Positions 12,901-21,242 of a stretch of 22,767 nucleotides of DNA are shown in pieces. The stretch lies in NCBI GenBank assembly GCA_016302015.1, contig JAEDOJ010000005.1, positions 1-22,767 of the forward strand. Direction: 5' to 3'. The translations under genes were made by a program, and so were the position numbers. This DNA is from Oscillospiraceae bacterium. Lineage in GTDB: Bacteria > Bacillota_A > Clostridia > Oscillospirales > Oscillospiraceae. Position 1 is the stretch's first letter, and each line of letters begins with the position of its first letter. The notes beneath the pieces were generated by a model. The model was given only the letters and a program-made list of their open reading frames with translations. It had not been told where the DNA came from and searched no databases.

Positions 12901-14915
12901 GAGCAGGATTTTACCCCAAGCTGGCATGGAGCGCCATTCGGAAAAACCGCCGGTTGTATCTCCCCTATCTTTTGACCTGCATCGGCATGGTCATGATGTT
13001 CTATCTTCTGGAAAGTCTCAGCGCTCTTGCCGGCACAGCAGATATGTTTGGCGGCAACAATCTGAGGATCATTCTGAATCTGGGAAAGTTTGTCATCGCC
13101 GTCTTTTCCGCCATCTTCCTCTTTTACACAAATTCCTTTCTCGCCCGAAAGCGGGACAAGGAATTCGGCCTGTACAACATTTTGGGGCTGGGCAAGAAAA
13201 GTCTGACGCTGGTGCTGGCCTGGGAATCCCTGATCATCGCAGCCATCGCTCTGGGCGGCGGTTTGGTGCTGGGAATTGCCTTTTCCAAGCTGGCGGAGCT
13301 GTGTCTGATGAAGATTGTCCGGGGCACTGTCCGCTTTTCCTTCACGATCTCCGGCTCGTCCGTTTTGATCACCCTTCTGATCTATCTTCTGGTCTTCCTT
13401 CTGTTATTCGCAAAATCCCTGCTTCATCTGAAGCGTACCGATCCTCTGTCCCTCCTCCACAGCGACCGCCTTGGGGAAAAGCCGCCCAAGGCCAACTGGT
13501 TCCTTGCTCTGGTGGGCGTCGGTCTGCTGGGTGGGGCCTATTATCTGGCGGTAACCATCCAAAGTCCCATAACCGCCCTGGCCCTCTTCTTTGTCGCTGT
13601 GATCATGGTGATTCTTGGTACCTATCTCCTCTTTATCTCCGGCTCCGTCACCCTGTGCCGCCTGCTGCAGAAAAATAAGCGGTATTATTATAAAAAGAAT
13701 CATTTTGTAACCATTTCCTCCATGACCTACCGCATGAAGCGAAACGGCGCCGGACTGGCCTCCATTTGCATTCTCAGCACCATGGTGCTGGTCATGATCG
13801 CCTCCTCCGCCAGCCTGTATTTTGGCATTGAGGACAGCATTCGGCAGGCGTATCCCATGGAGACCCAGTACAGCTTCCTGTTCAACACGGCAACCGACCC
13901 CCGGATTGATGTGCTCCGGGAGGATTTACAGGGAGTTTTTGACGATCACGATCTCTATCCCACCCGGAAGCTGGACTACACCTACGGTTCCGTGATGGGG
14001 AAACTGGACGGAACAAAGATTTTGACGGATGCGGACGGTGTGAACCACGCCACGGCGAACAACGATACCCTGCGTCAGGTTTTCTTTATCGACGCCGAGG
14101 GCTATCGCACGACCACAGGCATAGACCTGCCGGTCTCGGCGAATCAGGCCTTTCTCGCCACCCAGCAGTGCGAGTACAACCAGCCCACCCTGTCTGTGGG
14201 CGCTCTTACGCTGAATATTGCCGGAAAGACCGAAGCAATTCCCCAAATTCTGGAGGGTGGGGTCTCTCTGGTTCCCGCCATCTGGGTCATTCTTCCTGAC
14301 TTTTCCCCTTTGCGGCCGCTGGAAATTTCATCGAACGAGGTGGACGAGAGCAGACTGCTCTACCACTGGTGCTATTCCTACGACATGGATGCCTCTGAAG
14401 AAGCCACGATCCAAATTTATCAGGATCAATGCGACGAGATCTCCACCATATCGGATCGTTTCCCCAACATGGAAATGGGCTACAGCACTGTAAACCGTTC
14501 TCTCCAGCGGGACGATTTCTACACCACCAGCGGCGGGCTGTTCTTCATCGGTCTGGTACTGAGTCTGGCTTTCCTCTTTGCTACGGTGCTGATCATCTAC
14601 TACAAGCAGGTCAGCGAGGGCTACGAAGACCAGTCCCGGTTCGAGATCATGCAAAAGGTGGGGATGACAAAAAGCGACATTAAGAAAAGCATCAACTCCC
14701 AGATTCTTACGGTCTTTTTTGCCCCGCTGATTTTTGCGGGAATCCATTTTTCCTTCTCCTTCCCGCTGGTCTGGAAGCTGCTGCAAATGTTCTATCTGCG
14801 GAACCTGACCCTCTGTCTCCTTGTCTCCGCAGGGGCGTTTCTTCTCTTTGGATTGCTCTATTCCATCGTATATAAGGTCACCGCACGGGCGTATTTTTCC
14901 ATCGTCAGCGGCTAA
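12897..14915 (+). CDS. ABC transporter permease, BceB-like (FtsX family)
   Basis: Membrane permease of 672 aa, the usual size for BceB proteins, with about ten predicted membrane helices. The first helix is near residues 19-42, FtsX-type pairs lie about 60-180 and 200-260, and a helix at about 290-310 leads to a large external domain (about 310-545). That domain probably binds the peptide and is the most divergent part of the family. The last three helices (about 548-570, 605-630, 640-662) close the second FtsX domain. The motif YNILGLGKKS after helix 2 and EIMQKVGMTKSDI in the C-terminal FtsX domain are typical. ATG 12897 overlaps the ATPase stop. A bidirectional terminator follows. Confidence 0.92.
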   Translation: MRAGFYPKLAWSAIRKNRRLYLPYLLTCIGMVMMFYLLESLSALAGTADMFGGNNLRIILNLGKFVIAVFSAIFLFYTNSFLARKRDKEFGLYNILGLGKKSLTLVLAWESLIIAAIALGGGLVLGIAFSKLAELCLMKIVRGTVRFSFTISGSSVLITLLIYLLVFLLLFAKSLLHLKRTDPLSLLHSDRLGEKPPKANWFLALVGVGLLGGAYYLAVTIQSPITALALFFVAVIMVILGTYLLFISGSVTLCRLLQKNKRYYYKKNHFVTISSMTYRMKRNGAGLASICILSTMVLVMIASSASLYFGIEDSIRQAYPMETQYSFLFNTATDPRIDVLREDLQGVFDDHDLYPTRKLDYTYGSVMGKLDGTKILTDADGVNHATANNDTLRQVFFIDAEGYRTTTGIDLPVSANQAFLATQQCEYNQPTLSVGALTLNIAGKTEAIPQILEGGVSLVPAIWVILPDFSPLRPLEISSNEVDESRLLYHWCYSYDMDASEEATIQIYQDQCDEISTISDRFPNMEMGYSTVNRSLQRDDFYTTSGGLFFIGLVLSLAFLFATVLIIYYKQVSEGYEDQSRFEIMQKVGMTKSDIKKSINSQILTVFFAPLIFAGIHFSFSFPLVWKLLQMFYLRNLTLCLLVSAGAFLLFGLLYSIVYKVTARAYFSIVSG

Positions 14916-14958
14916 AAAACAGACCCGAAGGCTTTGCGCCTTCGGGTCTGCTGCTTTT
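14914..14958. terminator. Bidirectional terminator between the convergent permease and M56 genes
   Basis: A 13-bp perfect stem (14920-14932 with 14938-14950) is flanked by an A-run (14914-14919), which becomes a T-run on the minus strand, and CTGCTTTT on the plus side. It can stop transcripts from both directions; the minus-strand T-run is the better one. Confidence 0.88.
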
Positions 14959-16198
14959 ACGGCCAAAAACTGGTATACGTAGGCCAGGGAATGGTGGGAG
15001 CGGGGCTCTCGACCAACGGAATAGAGACCGTAGGCAGCGAAACAGTTGCCCTCGGCTCCACCAGCGAGGTGGGATTATAGGGAAGCGTTTGATTGATTCT
15101 TTCCAAAAATGACTCCGTGGGGGCGTAGTAATAATACCTCGTCGTTTCCGTCGTTGTCTCCACGATGGTCTGCATCGGCGCCTCCTTGTTGTCCGTCCGC
15201 ACGGAAGCCACGGTTCTTCTCACCGCAGGCGCCGTCTCGGTCTGGCTGCATTCCACCACAACCACCTGGGTGGGAGCGGCCTTCATCTGCATGGTAAAGA
15301 AGCCGAAGGTCAATCCCGCGGTGAGAACCACAAGGCAGAGGCCGCTGATGACCGGATTTCCTTTGGCTCTTGCCAGCTCCCGAATCCGGCGTTCCGTGCT
15401 GCTGAAGGAAAAGCCGGTCTGCAGCAGTCCCATCACCCGGCTTCGCTCAGCCTCCACCAGCGTGGTGGCATAGCCCAGCCGTGCCGACCTGCCCAACTGA
15501 CGGATGACCTCTGCGTCGCAGCGCATTTCCATGTCCTCCGAGGCCAGCGCCACCATCAGCCAGACCAGCGGATTGAACCAGTGGATGCAGGCGGTGAGCA
15601 GAAGCACCGCCTTCTTCAGCACGTCATGCTTGCGGACATGAATCTCCTCATGAAGGAGGACGTGGCGCAGCCGGTCTTCCTCCTCCAGCGGAAAATCCAC
15701 CGGGAGCAAAACCACCGGTCGGAACAGGCCGTAGGTCAGAGGGGCTTCCAGTCCGTCCAGCATCCGCACCCGCAGGTTTTCCGGGGTGGATATGCCCTCC
15801 GGCAGAGGCAGCGAAAAGCGGTAGCGCAGTCTCTGCCGCAGGTGGGAGACCACCAAAAACACCAGCAGACCTGCCGCACCCGCCGCCCAGAGAATCTGAG
15901 GGACGGAAACCGGCGGTTCTTCTGCGATTGCTTTTGATGGAATCACGATTTCCTGTTCCATCTTCTGGGCTTCCTGTCGAACGACCACCACCTCAGTGGG
16001 TTTCTGTCCTTCCAAAACAGAAAGATCGATTGCGCCCCAGGTCGCTTCCACGATCCCCGGCGTCAGCAGACGAAGCACCGCCGCCGCCCACAAAATCAGA
16101 AAGACGCTTCTGTGGACACGGTGCTGCAATATTCTGCGGAGGGCTGTGATGACAAGGATCATCAGTCCCCCGATCATGCTAATCTGTAATAAGCTCAT
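14957..16198 (-). CDS. M56-family membrane metallopeptidase (BlaR1-like)
   Basis: Integral-membrane zinc metalloprotease of the BlaR1/MecR1 (M56) family, 413 aa. Membrane helices lie near residues 3-20, 30-48, 101-118, 193-217 and 283-303. The zinc motif is HEEIH (183-187), with the downstream SEDMEMRCDAEVI (E221 region) supplying the third ligand, as in M56 proteins. The external C-terminus (305-413) is Thr/Val/Pro-rich and has no penicillin-binding domain, so the signal differs from that of BlaR1. Start ATG (16198-16196) overlaps the stop of glgB as ATGA, with AAGGAAT upstream, implying translational coupling. No BlaI-type repressor is visible in the window, though these proteases normally have one beside them. 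Confidence 0.88.
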   Translation of the reverse strand: MSLLQISMIGGLMILVITALRRILQHRVHRSVFLILWAAAVLRLLTPGIVEATWGAIDLSVLEGQKPTEVVVVRQEAQKMEQEIVIPSKAIAEEPPVSVPQILWAAGAAGLLVFLVVSHLRQRLRYRFSLPLPEGISTPENLRVRMLDGLEAPLTYGLFRPVVLLPVDFPLEEEDRLRHVLLHEEIHVRKHDVLKKAVLLLTACIHWFNPLVWLMVALASEDMEMRCDAEVIRQLGRSARLGYATTLVEAERSRVMGLLQTGFSFSSTERRIRELARAKGNPVISGLCLVVLTAGLTFGFFTMQMKAAPTQVVVVECSQTETAPAVRRTVASVRTDNKEAPMQTIVETTTETTRYYYYAPTESFLERINQTLPYNPTSLVEPRATVSLPTVSIPLVESPAPTIPWPTYTSFWP

Positions 16199-18174
16199 AG
16201 GATTCCTTTCCTCACCACCACCGCGGTACGGCTGGGAAGATACAGGCGGATGCCGGGTTTCCCATCCTCCCGGACTTCGGTAGGATAGACGCTGTGGTAA
16301 ATTCTCCCCTTTCCGCCGTAGCAGAAATCATCACTGGACAGAATCACCTCATACGCGCCCTCCTCCAGCATGGGGATAAAGTAGCCGTCAAAGGACTTGG
16401 TGGGGTGGAAGTTGAAAATGAACCGGGTGTCTCCCTTCCGGAAGGCCAGGATTTTGTCGTCGTTATGGTCGTAGAGATATTCCTGCTCCTGCGCCAGAAG
16501 ATGGGTCTCCTTGGCCAGAGCCACCATAGCCTTCTCGAAGTCGTACAAATACCGGTATTTCAGCCCGGGGTTATCCACCAGACTCCACTGTCTGCGGCAG
16601 TAGTGGTAGCTCCAGCCGTTGCCCTCCCGGGGGAAATCGATCCACTCCGGGTGTCCGAACTCATTGCCCATGAAGGTCAGGTAGCCGTCGCCGCCCAGAC
16701 TCATGGTCAAAAGCCTGATCATCTTGTGCAGCGCCATGCCCCGGTCAATGATCATATTGTCATTGTATTTGTCCATGCAGTAGTACATTTCCCTGTCGCA
16801 CAGCCGGAACATAATGGTCTTGTCCCCTACCAGCGCCTGATCGTGGGACTCGCAGTAGCCGATGACCTTCTCCTGGGGGCGGCGGGTGGACAGCTCATAG
16901 TAAATGTTGCCCATATGCCAGTAGTCATCGGAGACCTCCTTGAGCAGCTTGATCCACATATCCGGCTCGCCCATGGCGAGGCGGTAGTCAAAGCCCAGAC
17001 CGCCATCGGCGATGGGCAGACACAGGCCGGGCAGCGCCGAGGTATCCTCCGCAATGGTGATTGCGTTGGGGTTGACCTCCCGCACCAGCTCATTGGCAAG
17101 CTGTAAATAGGTTACCGCTTCCGTATCCGTGTTCATGGAGAAATACTTTCCGTAATCCGTAAAGGCCGTGCCAAGTCCATGGTCATGATAGAGCATGGAG
17201 GTCACGCCGTCGAAGCGGAAGCCGTCAAAATGGAACTGGGTCTGCCAATATTTCAGATTGGACAGGAGGAAATGAAGCACCTCGTTTTTGTCGTAATTGA
17301 AGCACTTGGTATCCCATGCGGCATGGTTGCCCTTTCCCCCGGCGTGGAAGAACTGATACTCGGTTCCGTCAAACTCGTTGATGCCCTCCCGGGTATTCTT
17401 GGAAGCGTGGGAATGCACCACATCCAGCAGAACCGCGATTCCCATGCCGTGGGCGGCGTCGATCAGCTCCCGCAATTCGTCCGGGGTGCCGAACCGGGAG
17501 GAGGCGGCGAAGAAATTGGTCACCTGATAGCCAAAGGAGGCATAGTAGGGGTGCTCCATGATCGCCATAATTTGAATCGTATTATATCCCAGCGCCTTCA
17601 CCCGGGGCAGGATGTTCTCCCGGAACTCCCGGTAGGAACCAACCTTCCCTTCCTCCTGGGCCATACCGATATGGCACTCGTAGATAAACAGCTCCTTTTC
17701 CGGACGGAAGCCCTGATCCGTCCAGGGAAACGCCGGGGTATGGAAAATCATGGCGCTCCACCCGGTGGTTGCGGGGTCCTGCACCACATAATTGGCGTAC
17801 AGCGGAATTCTGTCCAGCTCTCTGCCGTTGTGCACCACCACCGTCATAACCCGCTGGCCGTTTTTCAAAATATCCGGCAGTTCCACTTCAAACACGCCGT
17901 TGTCCTTCTTCTCCATGGGCCAGGCGTGACGATCCCAATTACAGAAGTCTCCGGTGAAGTACATTCTTTCAGCGCCGGGCGCCCACTCCCGGTACACCCA
18001 GCCCTCTTCGGTTTTGTGGATGCCGAAATACTTGTAGCCGTTGGCAAAGTCGGACAGCCTGCCGCCGTCCTTTAAAATTTCCTTTTTCTTGCGCCGGTAA
18101 TTCTCCATGCGGAGGACCAGGTCGTTCTCATAGGGCTTCAGACAGGGGTCAATTTTCAAAATATTGCATTCCAT
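16195..18174 (-). CDS. glgB: 1,4-alpha-glucan branching enzyme, eukaryotic-like GH13
   Basis: Cytoplasmic enzyme that makes alpha-1,6 branches in glycogen, 659 aa. An N-terminal CBM48-like domain (about 55-140, YREWAPGAERMYFTGDFCNW) precedes the GH13 barrel. Catalytic residues are D322 (GFRFDGVTSM), E376 (IAEDTS) and D445 (CESHDQALVGDK), with DVVHSHA as conserved region I. The length and motifs such as HDQALVGDKT and MGNEFGHPEWIDFPREGN are those of GH13 subfamily 8, typical of eukaryotes and Bacteroidetes, rather than the GlgB common in E. coli. Start at 18174 has AAAGGA upstream and a consensus promoter. No other glycogen gene lies in the window, and it is coupled to the M56 protease. Confidence 0.93.
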   Translation of the reverse strand: MECNILKIDPCLKPYENDLVLRMENYRRKKKEILKDGGRLSDFANGYKYFGIHKTEEGWVYREWAPGAERMYFTGDFCNWDRHAWPMEKKDNGVFEVELPDILKNGQRVMTVVVHNGRELDRIPLYANYVVQDPATTGWSAMIFHTPAFPWTDQGFRPEKELFIYECHIGMAQEEGKVGSYREFRENILPRVKALGYNTIQIMAIMEHPYYASFGYQVTNFFAASSRFGTPDELRELIDAAHGMGIAVLLDVVHSHASKNTREGINEFDGTEYQFFHAGGKGNHAAWDTKCFNYDKNEVLHFLLSNLKYWQTQFHFDGFRFDGVTSMLYHDHGLGTAFTDYGKYFSMNTDTEAVTYLQLANELVREVNPNAITIAEDTSALPGLCLPIADGGLGFDYRLAMGEPDMWIKLLKEVSDDYWHMGNIYYELSTRRPQEKVIGYCESHDQALVGDKTIMFRLCDREMYYCMDKYNDNMIIDRGMALHKMIRLLTMSLGGDGYLTFMGNEFGHPEWIDFPREGNGWSYHYCRRQWSLVDNPGLKYRYLYDFEKAMVALAKETHLLAQEQEYLYDHNDDKILAFRKGDTRFIFNFHPTKSFDGYFIPMLEEGAYEVILSSDDFCYGGKGRIYHSVYPTEVREDGKPGIRLYLPSRTAVVVRKGIL

Positions 18175-18209
18175 GTTTCTCGTCCTTTCCGTGGGTTGTT
18201 TCCGGGTTT

Positions 18210-18238
18210 ATTGTACTATGTCAGTCAAATCCCGTCAA
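18210..18238 (-). promoter_or_regulatory. Promoter of glgB and the M56 gene
   Basis: On the minus strand, -35 TTGACG (18233-18238), 17-bp spacer, -10 TACAAT (18210-18215), 36 bp before the glgB start codon. Confidence 0.8.
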
Positions 18239-18262
18239 TCTCTTTTCTTCCCGTCTTTCCGC

Positions 18263-18300
18263 AAAAAAGCAGAACCCTTCCTTTTTTGAAAAGGTTCTGC
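18263..18300 (-). terminator. Intrinsic terminator of the lipoprotein gene
   Basis: On the minus strand, an 8-bp stem GCAGAACC / GGTTCTGC (18269-18276 and 18293-18300) with an AT-rich loop is followed by six T (18263-18268). It lies 15 bp after the stop of the 18316-19041 gene. Confidence 0.85.
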
Positions 18301-18315
18301 GATTTTCCGGTTTGT

Positions 18316-19041
18316 TTAACCTTCGTCCAGAGCGTAGAAGCCGGCAATCAAAGCCTCCAGCTCCGCCTGATCCTGTGCGGAAGCGGTGATCAGAGCCATG
18401 CCCTCCTCGGTCTGACAGGCGACCAGGGTCTCGAAAATGGTGATGCCGTTGAATTCAGCGGAGACCTGAATGCAGAAACGCTCCTGTCCCGCAAAAGTGA
18501 CGGTATCCATAGCAGTCACAACGTTGGTCATGCCCATGCCTTCCAAGGCACCCGCAAGGCTGTCCAACTGAGCGCTGAGATAGAGCTCCTCTGTGATGAT
18601 TGCAGGGAGATTTTTCTCCAGATTACCGTTGAGGGACTGAGTGAAATCCGCTTTCTGTGCAAACATGAACATCACCGGCGACGCAGCCTCCAACTGATCC
18701 GCCAGGCTCTCGTCAGCCGAAAGTCCGTTCAGATCCAGAATTTCGTTCAGGGTGCAAATGCCCCAGTCGGAATCCAGCTCGATCCCCAGACCGAGCCACT
18801 GGTTGGTATAGACGCTGCCGTCTGTCGTTCCGAAGATAGCCTTCGCCGCTTCCTCCGCCTCAGGGTCAACCGTGGGTTCTTCTTCCGTAGGCGCTTCCGT
18901 GACAATCTCTGTGGGCGCTTCCGTAGGGGCTTCTGTTGTTACAGTCTCTGTGGAAGGCTCCGTAGGCTTCTTCTCCGCAGAGCAGGCGGTCATGGAGGCC
19001 ACCATCAGCATAGCAAGCAGAAGGGCAATGATCTTTTTCAT
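18316..19041 (-). CDS. Lipoprotein of unknown function
   Basis: Secreted lipoprotein of 241 aa. The signal MKKIIALLLAMLMVASMTAC ends in a lipobox with acylated Cys20, followed by an acidic Thr/Glu/Pro-rich linker (to about residue 60, with TEAPTEAPTE-type repeats) and a globular domain of about 180 aa. I do not recognise that domain. It has no obvious catalytic motif. ATG 19041 has AAGGAG with good spacing; the longer reading frame upstream (to 19104) overlaps the promoter and is rejected. It has its own near-consensus promoter and terminator, so it is monocistronic and probably well expressed. The linker style resembles that of the BMP lipoprotein in this window, suggesting the same export and anchoring route. 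Confidence 0.85.
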   Translation of the reverse strand: MKKIIALLLAMLMVASMTACSAEKKPTEPSTETVTTEAPTEAPTEIVTEAPTEEEPTVDPEAEEAAKAIFGTTDGSVYTNQWLGLGIELDSDWGICTLNEILDLNGLSADESLADQLEAASPVMFMFAQKADFTQSLNGNLEKNLPAIITEELYLSAQLDSLAGALEGMGMTNVVTAMDTVTFAGQERFCIQVSAEFNGITIFETLVACQTEEGMALITASAQDQAELEALIAGFYALDEG

Positions 19042-19075
19042 ATCTGTTCTCCTTTTTGTTTCATTCTGCCTGCAT

Positions 19076-19104
19076 AGTATATCAACCATTTCGTCCATTG
19101 TCAA
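19076..19104 (-). promoter_or_regulatory. Near-consensus promoter of the lipoprotein gene
   Basis: On the minus strand, consensus -35 TTGACA (19099-19104), 17-bp spacer, -10 TATACT (19076-19081), 35 bp upstream of the start codon. This is among the strongest-looking promoters in the window. Confidence 0.9.
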
Positions 19105-19152
19105 GTCCGGGACAATTTCTTTGGAATACCCGTAGCCAAACCGGCGGAATCG

Positions 19153-19193
19153 TGGTAAAATAGAGAAAACCCGCCGCTTGAGCCGTCCGGCTC
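19153..19193 (+). promoter_or_regulatory. Probable extended -10 promoter and leader hairpin of apbE
   Basis: TGG-TAAAAT (19153-19161) forms an extended -10 without a good -35. A small GC hairpin (GAGCC/GGCTC, 19180-19193) follows in the leader. No riboswitch is recognised. Confidence 0.4.
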
Positions 19194-19232
19194 CGGTTGA
19201 GGCTTCAAAACAGCTACGAAAGTATGATTTTT

Positions 19233-20249
19233 ATGGGAACTAAGAGGAACAAGTTAAAAATGATCTCTCTGCTCCTGTCCCTCTGTCTTTTTCTTTGGGG
19301 CTGTCAGACCGCCGATGCCCGCACCGCCTCTGTCTTTGCCATGGACACCGTCATGGATTTGACGATTTACGGATCGGAAGAAGCCTTAAACGGGGCGAAG
19401 GCCAGGATCACCGCTCTGGAGCTGCAGCTCTCCGTCACCGATGAGAACAGCGAAATCTTCGCCATCAACCGGGACGGCGGTGGAATCATCACCGGAGACG
19501 CCCGGGAGCTGCTGGCGCAGGCTCTGGAGCTCTGCGACCGGACGGAGGGCGCTCTGGATATTTCCATCTATCCGGCGGTAAAAGCCTGGGGCTTTACCAC
19601 GGGAAGCTATCAGGTTCCCTCTGCCGGGGAGCTGAACCGGCTGGTACAAAACGTGGATTACCGGAACGTGATTCTGGAAGACGGCTTTGTCCGACTCTCT
19701 CAGGGCATGGAGATCGACCTTGGCAGCGTGGCCAAGGGGTATCTGGGTCGTGAACTGGCAGAGGCGCTTCGCCAACAGGGGGTAACCTCCGGGATCCTGA
19801 ATCTGGGCGGCAACGTACAGTCCATTGGTTCCAAGCCCGACGGCTCTGCGTGGAATGTGGGAGTACAAAATCCCCAGGGCGATGGCTATCTGGGCGTGCT
19901 GCAGATCAGGGATCAGGCGGTGGTGACCTCCGGAGGCTACGAACGGTACTTTGAGCAGGACGGCCAGACCTACTGGCATATCCTGAATCCTGAAACCGGT
20001 TATCCCGCCCGGAGCGGGTTGATTTCCGTCACCGTCATCGGCAGCGACGGTCTGGTCTGCGACGCTCTGTCCACCGCCCTCTTTGTGATGGGGCTGGACA
20101 GAGCCACGGAATTCTGGAAAACCAGCAATGATTTTGAGGCGATTTTCGTGACGGAGTCCGGCGATGTCTACCTGACCCAGGGAATCGAACCTTTCTTCAC
20201 CCTCTGGGAGGGGCAAACCCATAGAAATGTGACGGTGATCTCCCCATGA
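19233..20249 (+). CDS. apbE: FAD:protein FMN transferase (ApbE), lipoprotein
   Basis: Extracytoplasmic, Mg-dependent enzyme that attaches FMN from FAD to Thr/Ser of target proteins. The 338-aa product (from ATG 19233) begins with a lipoprotein signal, basic MGTKRNKLK then a hydrophobic core ending in LFLWGC (C24). Family motifs follow: FAMDTVMDLTIYG, ALDISIYPAVKAWGF, the FAD-binding IDLGSVAKGYLGRE and GILNLGGNVQSIG, the C-terminal HILNPETGYPARSG, and the metal-site segment SDALSTALFVMG. The start is uncertain: GAAAG (19218-19222) is about 10 nt before 19233, while ATGs at 19224 and 19260 are possible. The stop overlaps the next start. Its flavinylation target is not encoded here. Confidence 0.92.
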   Translation: MGTKRNKLKMISLLLSLCLFLWGCQTADARTASVFAMDTVMDLTIYGSEEALNGAKARITALELQLSVTDENSEIFAINRDGGGIITGDARELLAQALELCDRTEGALDISIYPAVKAWGFTTGSYQVPSAGELNRLVQNVDYRNVILEDGFVRLSQGMEIDLGSVAKGYLGRELAEALRQQGVTSGILNLGGNVQSIGSKPDGSAWNVGVQNPQGDGYLGVLQIRDQAVVTSGGYERYFEQDGQTYWHILNPETGYPARSGLISVTVIGSDGLVCDALSTALFVMGLDRATEFWKTSNDFEAIFVTESGDVYLTQGIEPFFTLWEGQTHRNVTVISP

Positions 20250-20620
20250 TGAAAACCAAAACCTGGATTCTGATCCTTGGAGCCCTGCTGGTGATTTCTC
20301 TGGCCCTCAGTCTTTGGCTGTTTCTCCGTCCCGGCGGTCAGATCGCCAACATTTACCGGGACGGCGTCTGCATTCTTTCCATCGATCTTTCCACCGCAAC
20401 GGAGCCTGAGATCTTCACCTTTACCGACGAAGCCGGAACCAATGTGATTCTGGTGGAACCGGGACGCATCCGTGTACAGGAGGCGGACTGCCCGGATCAG
20501 GTCTGCGTCAAGTCCGGCTGGCTGCAGGACAGCGCCGCCCCCATCGTTTGTCTGCCCCACCGTCTGGTGATCCGTCTGGAAGCCAGCGCCCCTCTGGCGG
20601 TGGACGCAATTGCGAGGTAA
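20246..20620 (+). CDS. NusG domain II-containing membrane-anchored protein
   Basis: Small protein of 124 aa with one N-terminal membrane helix (about 7-27) and an external domain of the NusG_II family (resembles the second domain of some NusG proteins, but is not a transcription factor). The paired cysteine pattern CPDQVCVKSG and IVCLPHRLVI is characteristic. ATG 20246 overlaps the apbE stop (ATGA). It is followed 6 bp later by the Gx transporter gene. In several Firmicutes this family sits with ApbE and Gx genes; from memory it corresponds to EetA of flavin-based electron transfer loci, which I cannot verify here. Confidence 0.85.
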   Translation: MMKTKTWILILGALLVISLALSLWLFLRPGGQIANIYRDGVCILSIDLSTATEPEIFTFTDEAGTNVILVEPGRIRVQEADCPDQVCVKSGWLQDSAAPIVCLPHRLVIRLEASAPLAVDAIAR

Positions 20621-20626
20621 CTCACC

Positions 20627-21121
20627 ATGAAGGCAAAAAGAATTGCCACAGCCGGGCTTTTGGCGGCGTTGGCATTGATCATTTTTGTTGTGGAGCTGCA
20701 GCTTCCCTCTCTCGTCCCCATTCCCGGCATCAAGCTGGGACTTGCCAATATTGTCACCGTGGCGGCCATGTTCCTCTTGGGGCCGGTGGACACGGCGGTA
20801 GTCCTTCTGGTGCGGATTCTTCTGGGAAGTATGTTCACCGGTCAGATGATCTCCCTTGCCTACAGTCTGGCGGGCGGTCTGCTCTGCTATTTGGCCATGC
20901 TGATTCTGCGAAAGCTCCTCACCGAAAAGCAAATCTGGGTTTGCAGCGTCCTCGGCGCCGTCGCCCACAATATCGGTCAGATTTCGGTGGCAATTTTCAT
21001 CACCGGAACCCCGGCGCTGATTTCCTACCTGCCGGTTCTTCTGGTCTCCGGCATCCTTGCCGGGCTGTTCACCGGTCTTTGTGCCCAATTCACCGTAAAC
21101 AAGCTGAAAGCCGCTGGATAA
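20627..21121 (+). CDS. Gx transporter family membrane protein
   Basis: Integral membrane protein of 164 aa, hydrophobic throughout with about five helices (near 6-26, 40-62, 75-93, 100-122, 128-155). The segment PGIKLGLANIVTVAAMFLLG identifies the Gx transporter family, once annotated as heptaprenyl diphosphate synthase component I. No DDxxD prenyl-transferase motif is present, so the old name is misleading. It follows the NusG domain II gene by 6 bp, the last of the three-gene unit starting at apbE. Substrate unknown; a role alongside ApbE in flavin or quinone handling is an inference. Confidence 0.87.
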   Translation: MKAKRIATAGLLAALALIIFVVELQLPSLVPIPGIKLGLANIVTVAAMFLLGPVDTAVVLLVRILLGSMFTGQMISLAYSLAGGLLCYLAMLILRKLLTEKQIWVCSVLGAVAHNIGQISVAIFITGTPALISYLPVLLVSGILAGLFTGLCAQFTVNKLKAAG

Positions 21122-21191
21122 GCGGCCTTCAGTCTGTCAAAAAGTCCGGAACCGCCAAAAAAAGATCATTGTTTCAGCAAATTGTCCTTTT

Positions 21192-21231
21192 GGGAGTCTG
21201 TGAAAACACAGAAAGACTTCCGAACTTTTTT
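21192..21231 (+). terminator. Intrinsic terminator of the apbE operon
   Basis: GGGAGTC (21192-21198) pairs with GACTTCC (21215-21221) and the inner TGTG/CACA arms close on AAAA, followed by six T (21226-21231). It lies 70 bp after the Gx transporter stop. Confidence 0.75.
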
Positions 21232-21242
21232 GCAGACTTCTC

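Noticed and set aside
19141..19232. Possible FMN riboswitch in the apbE leader
   Set aside because: The leader is too short and lacks the conserved AGGGGCAGGG-type core; only a small GC hairpin is visible.
20627..21121. Heptaprenyl diphosphate synthase component I as product name
   Set aside because: No aspartate-rich prenyl-transferase motif and a wholly hydrophobic multi-helix protein. The Gx transporter family is the better assignment.
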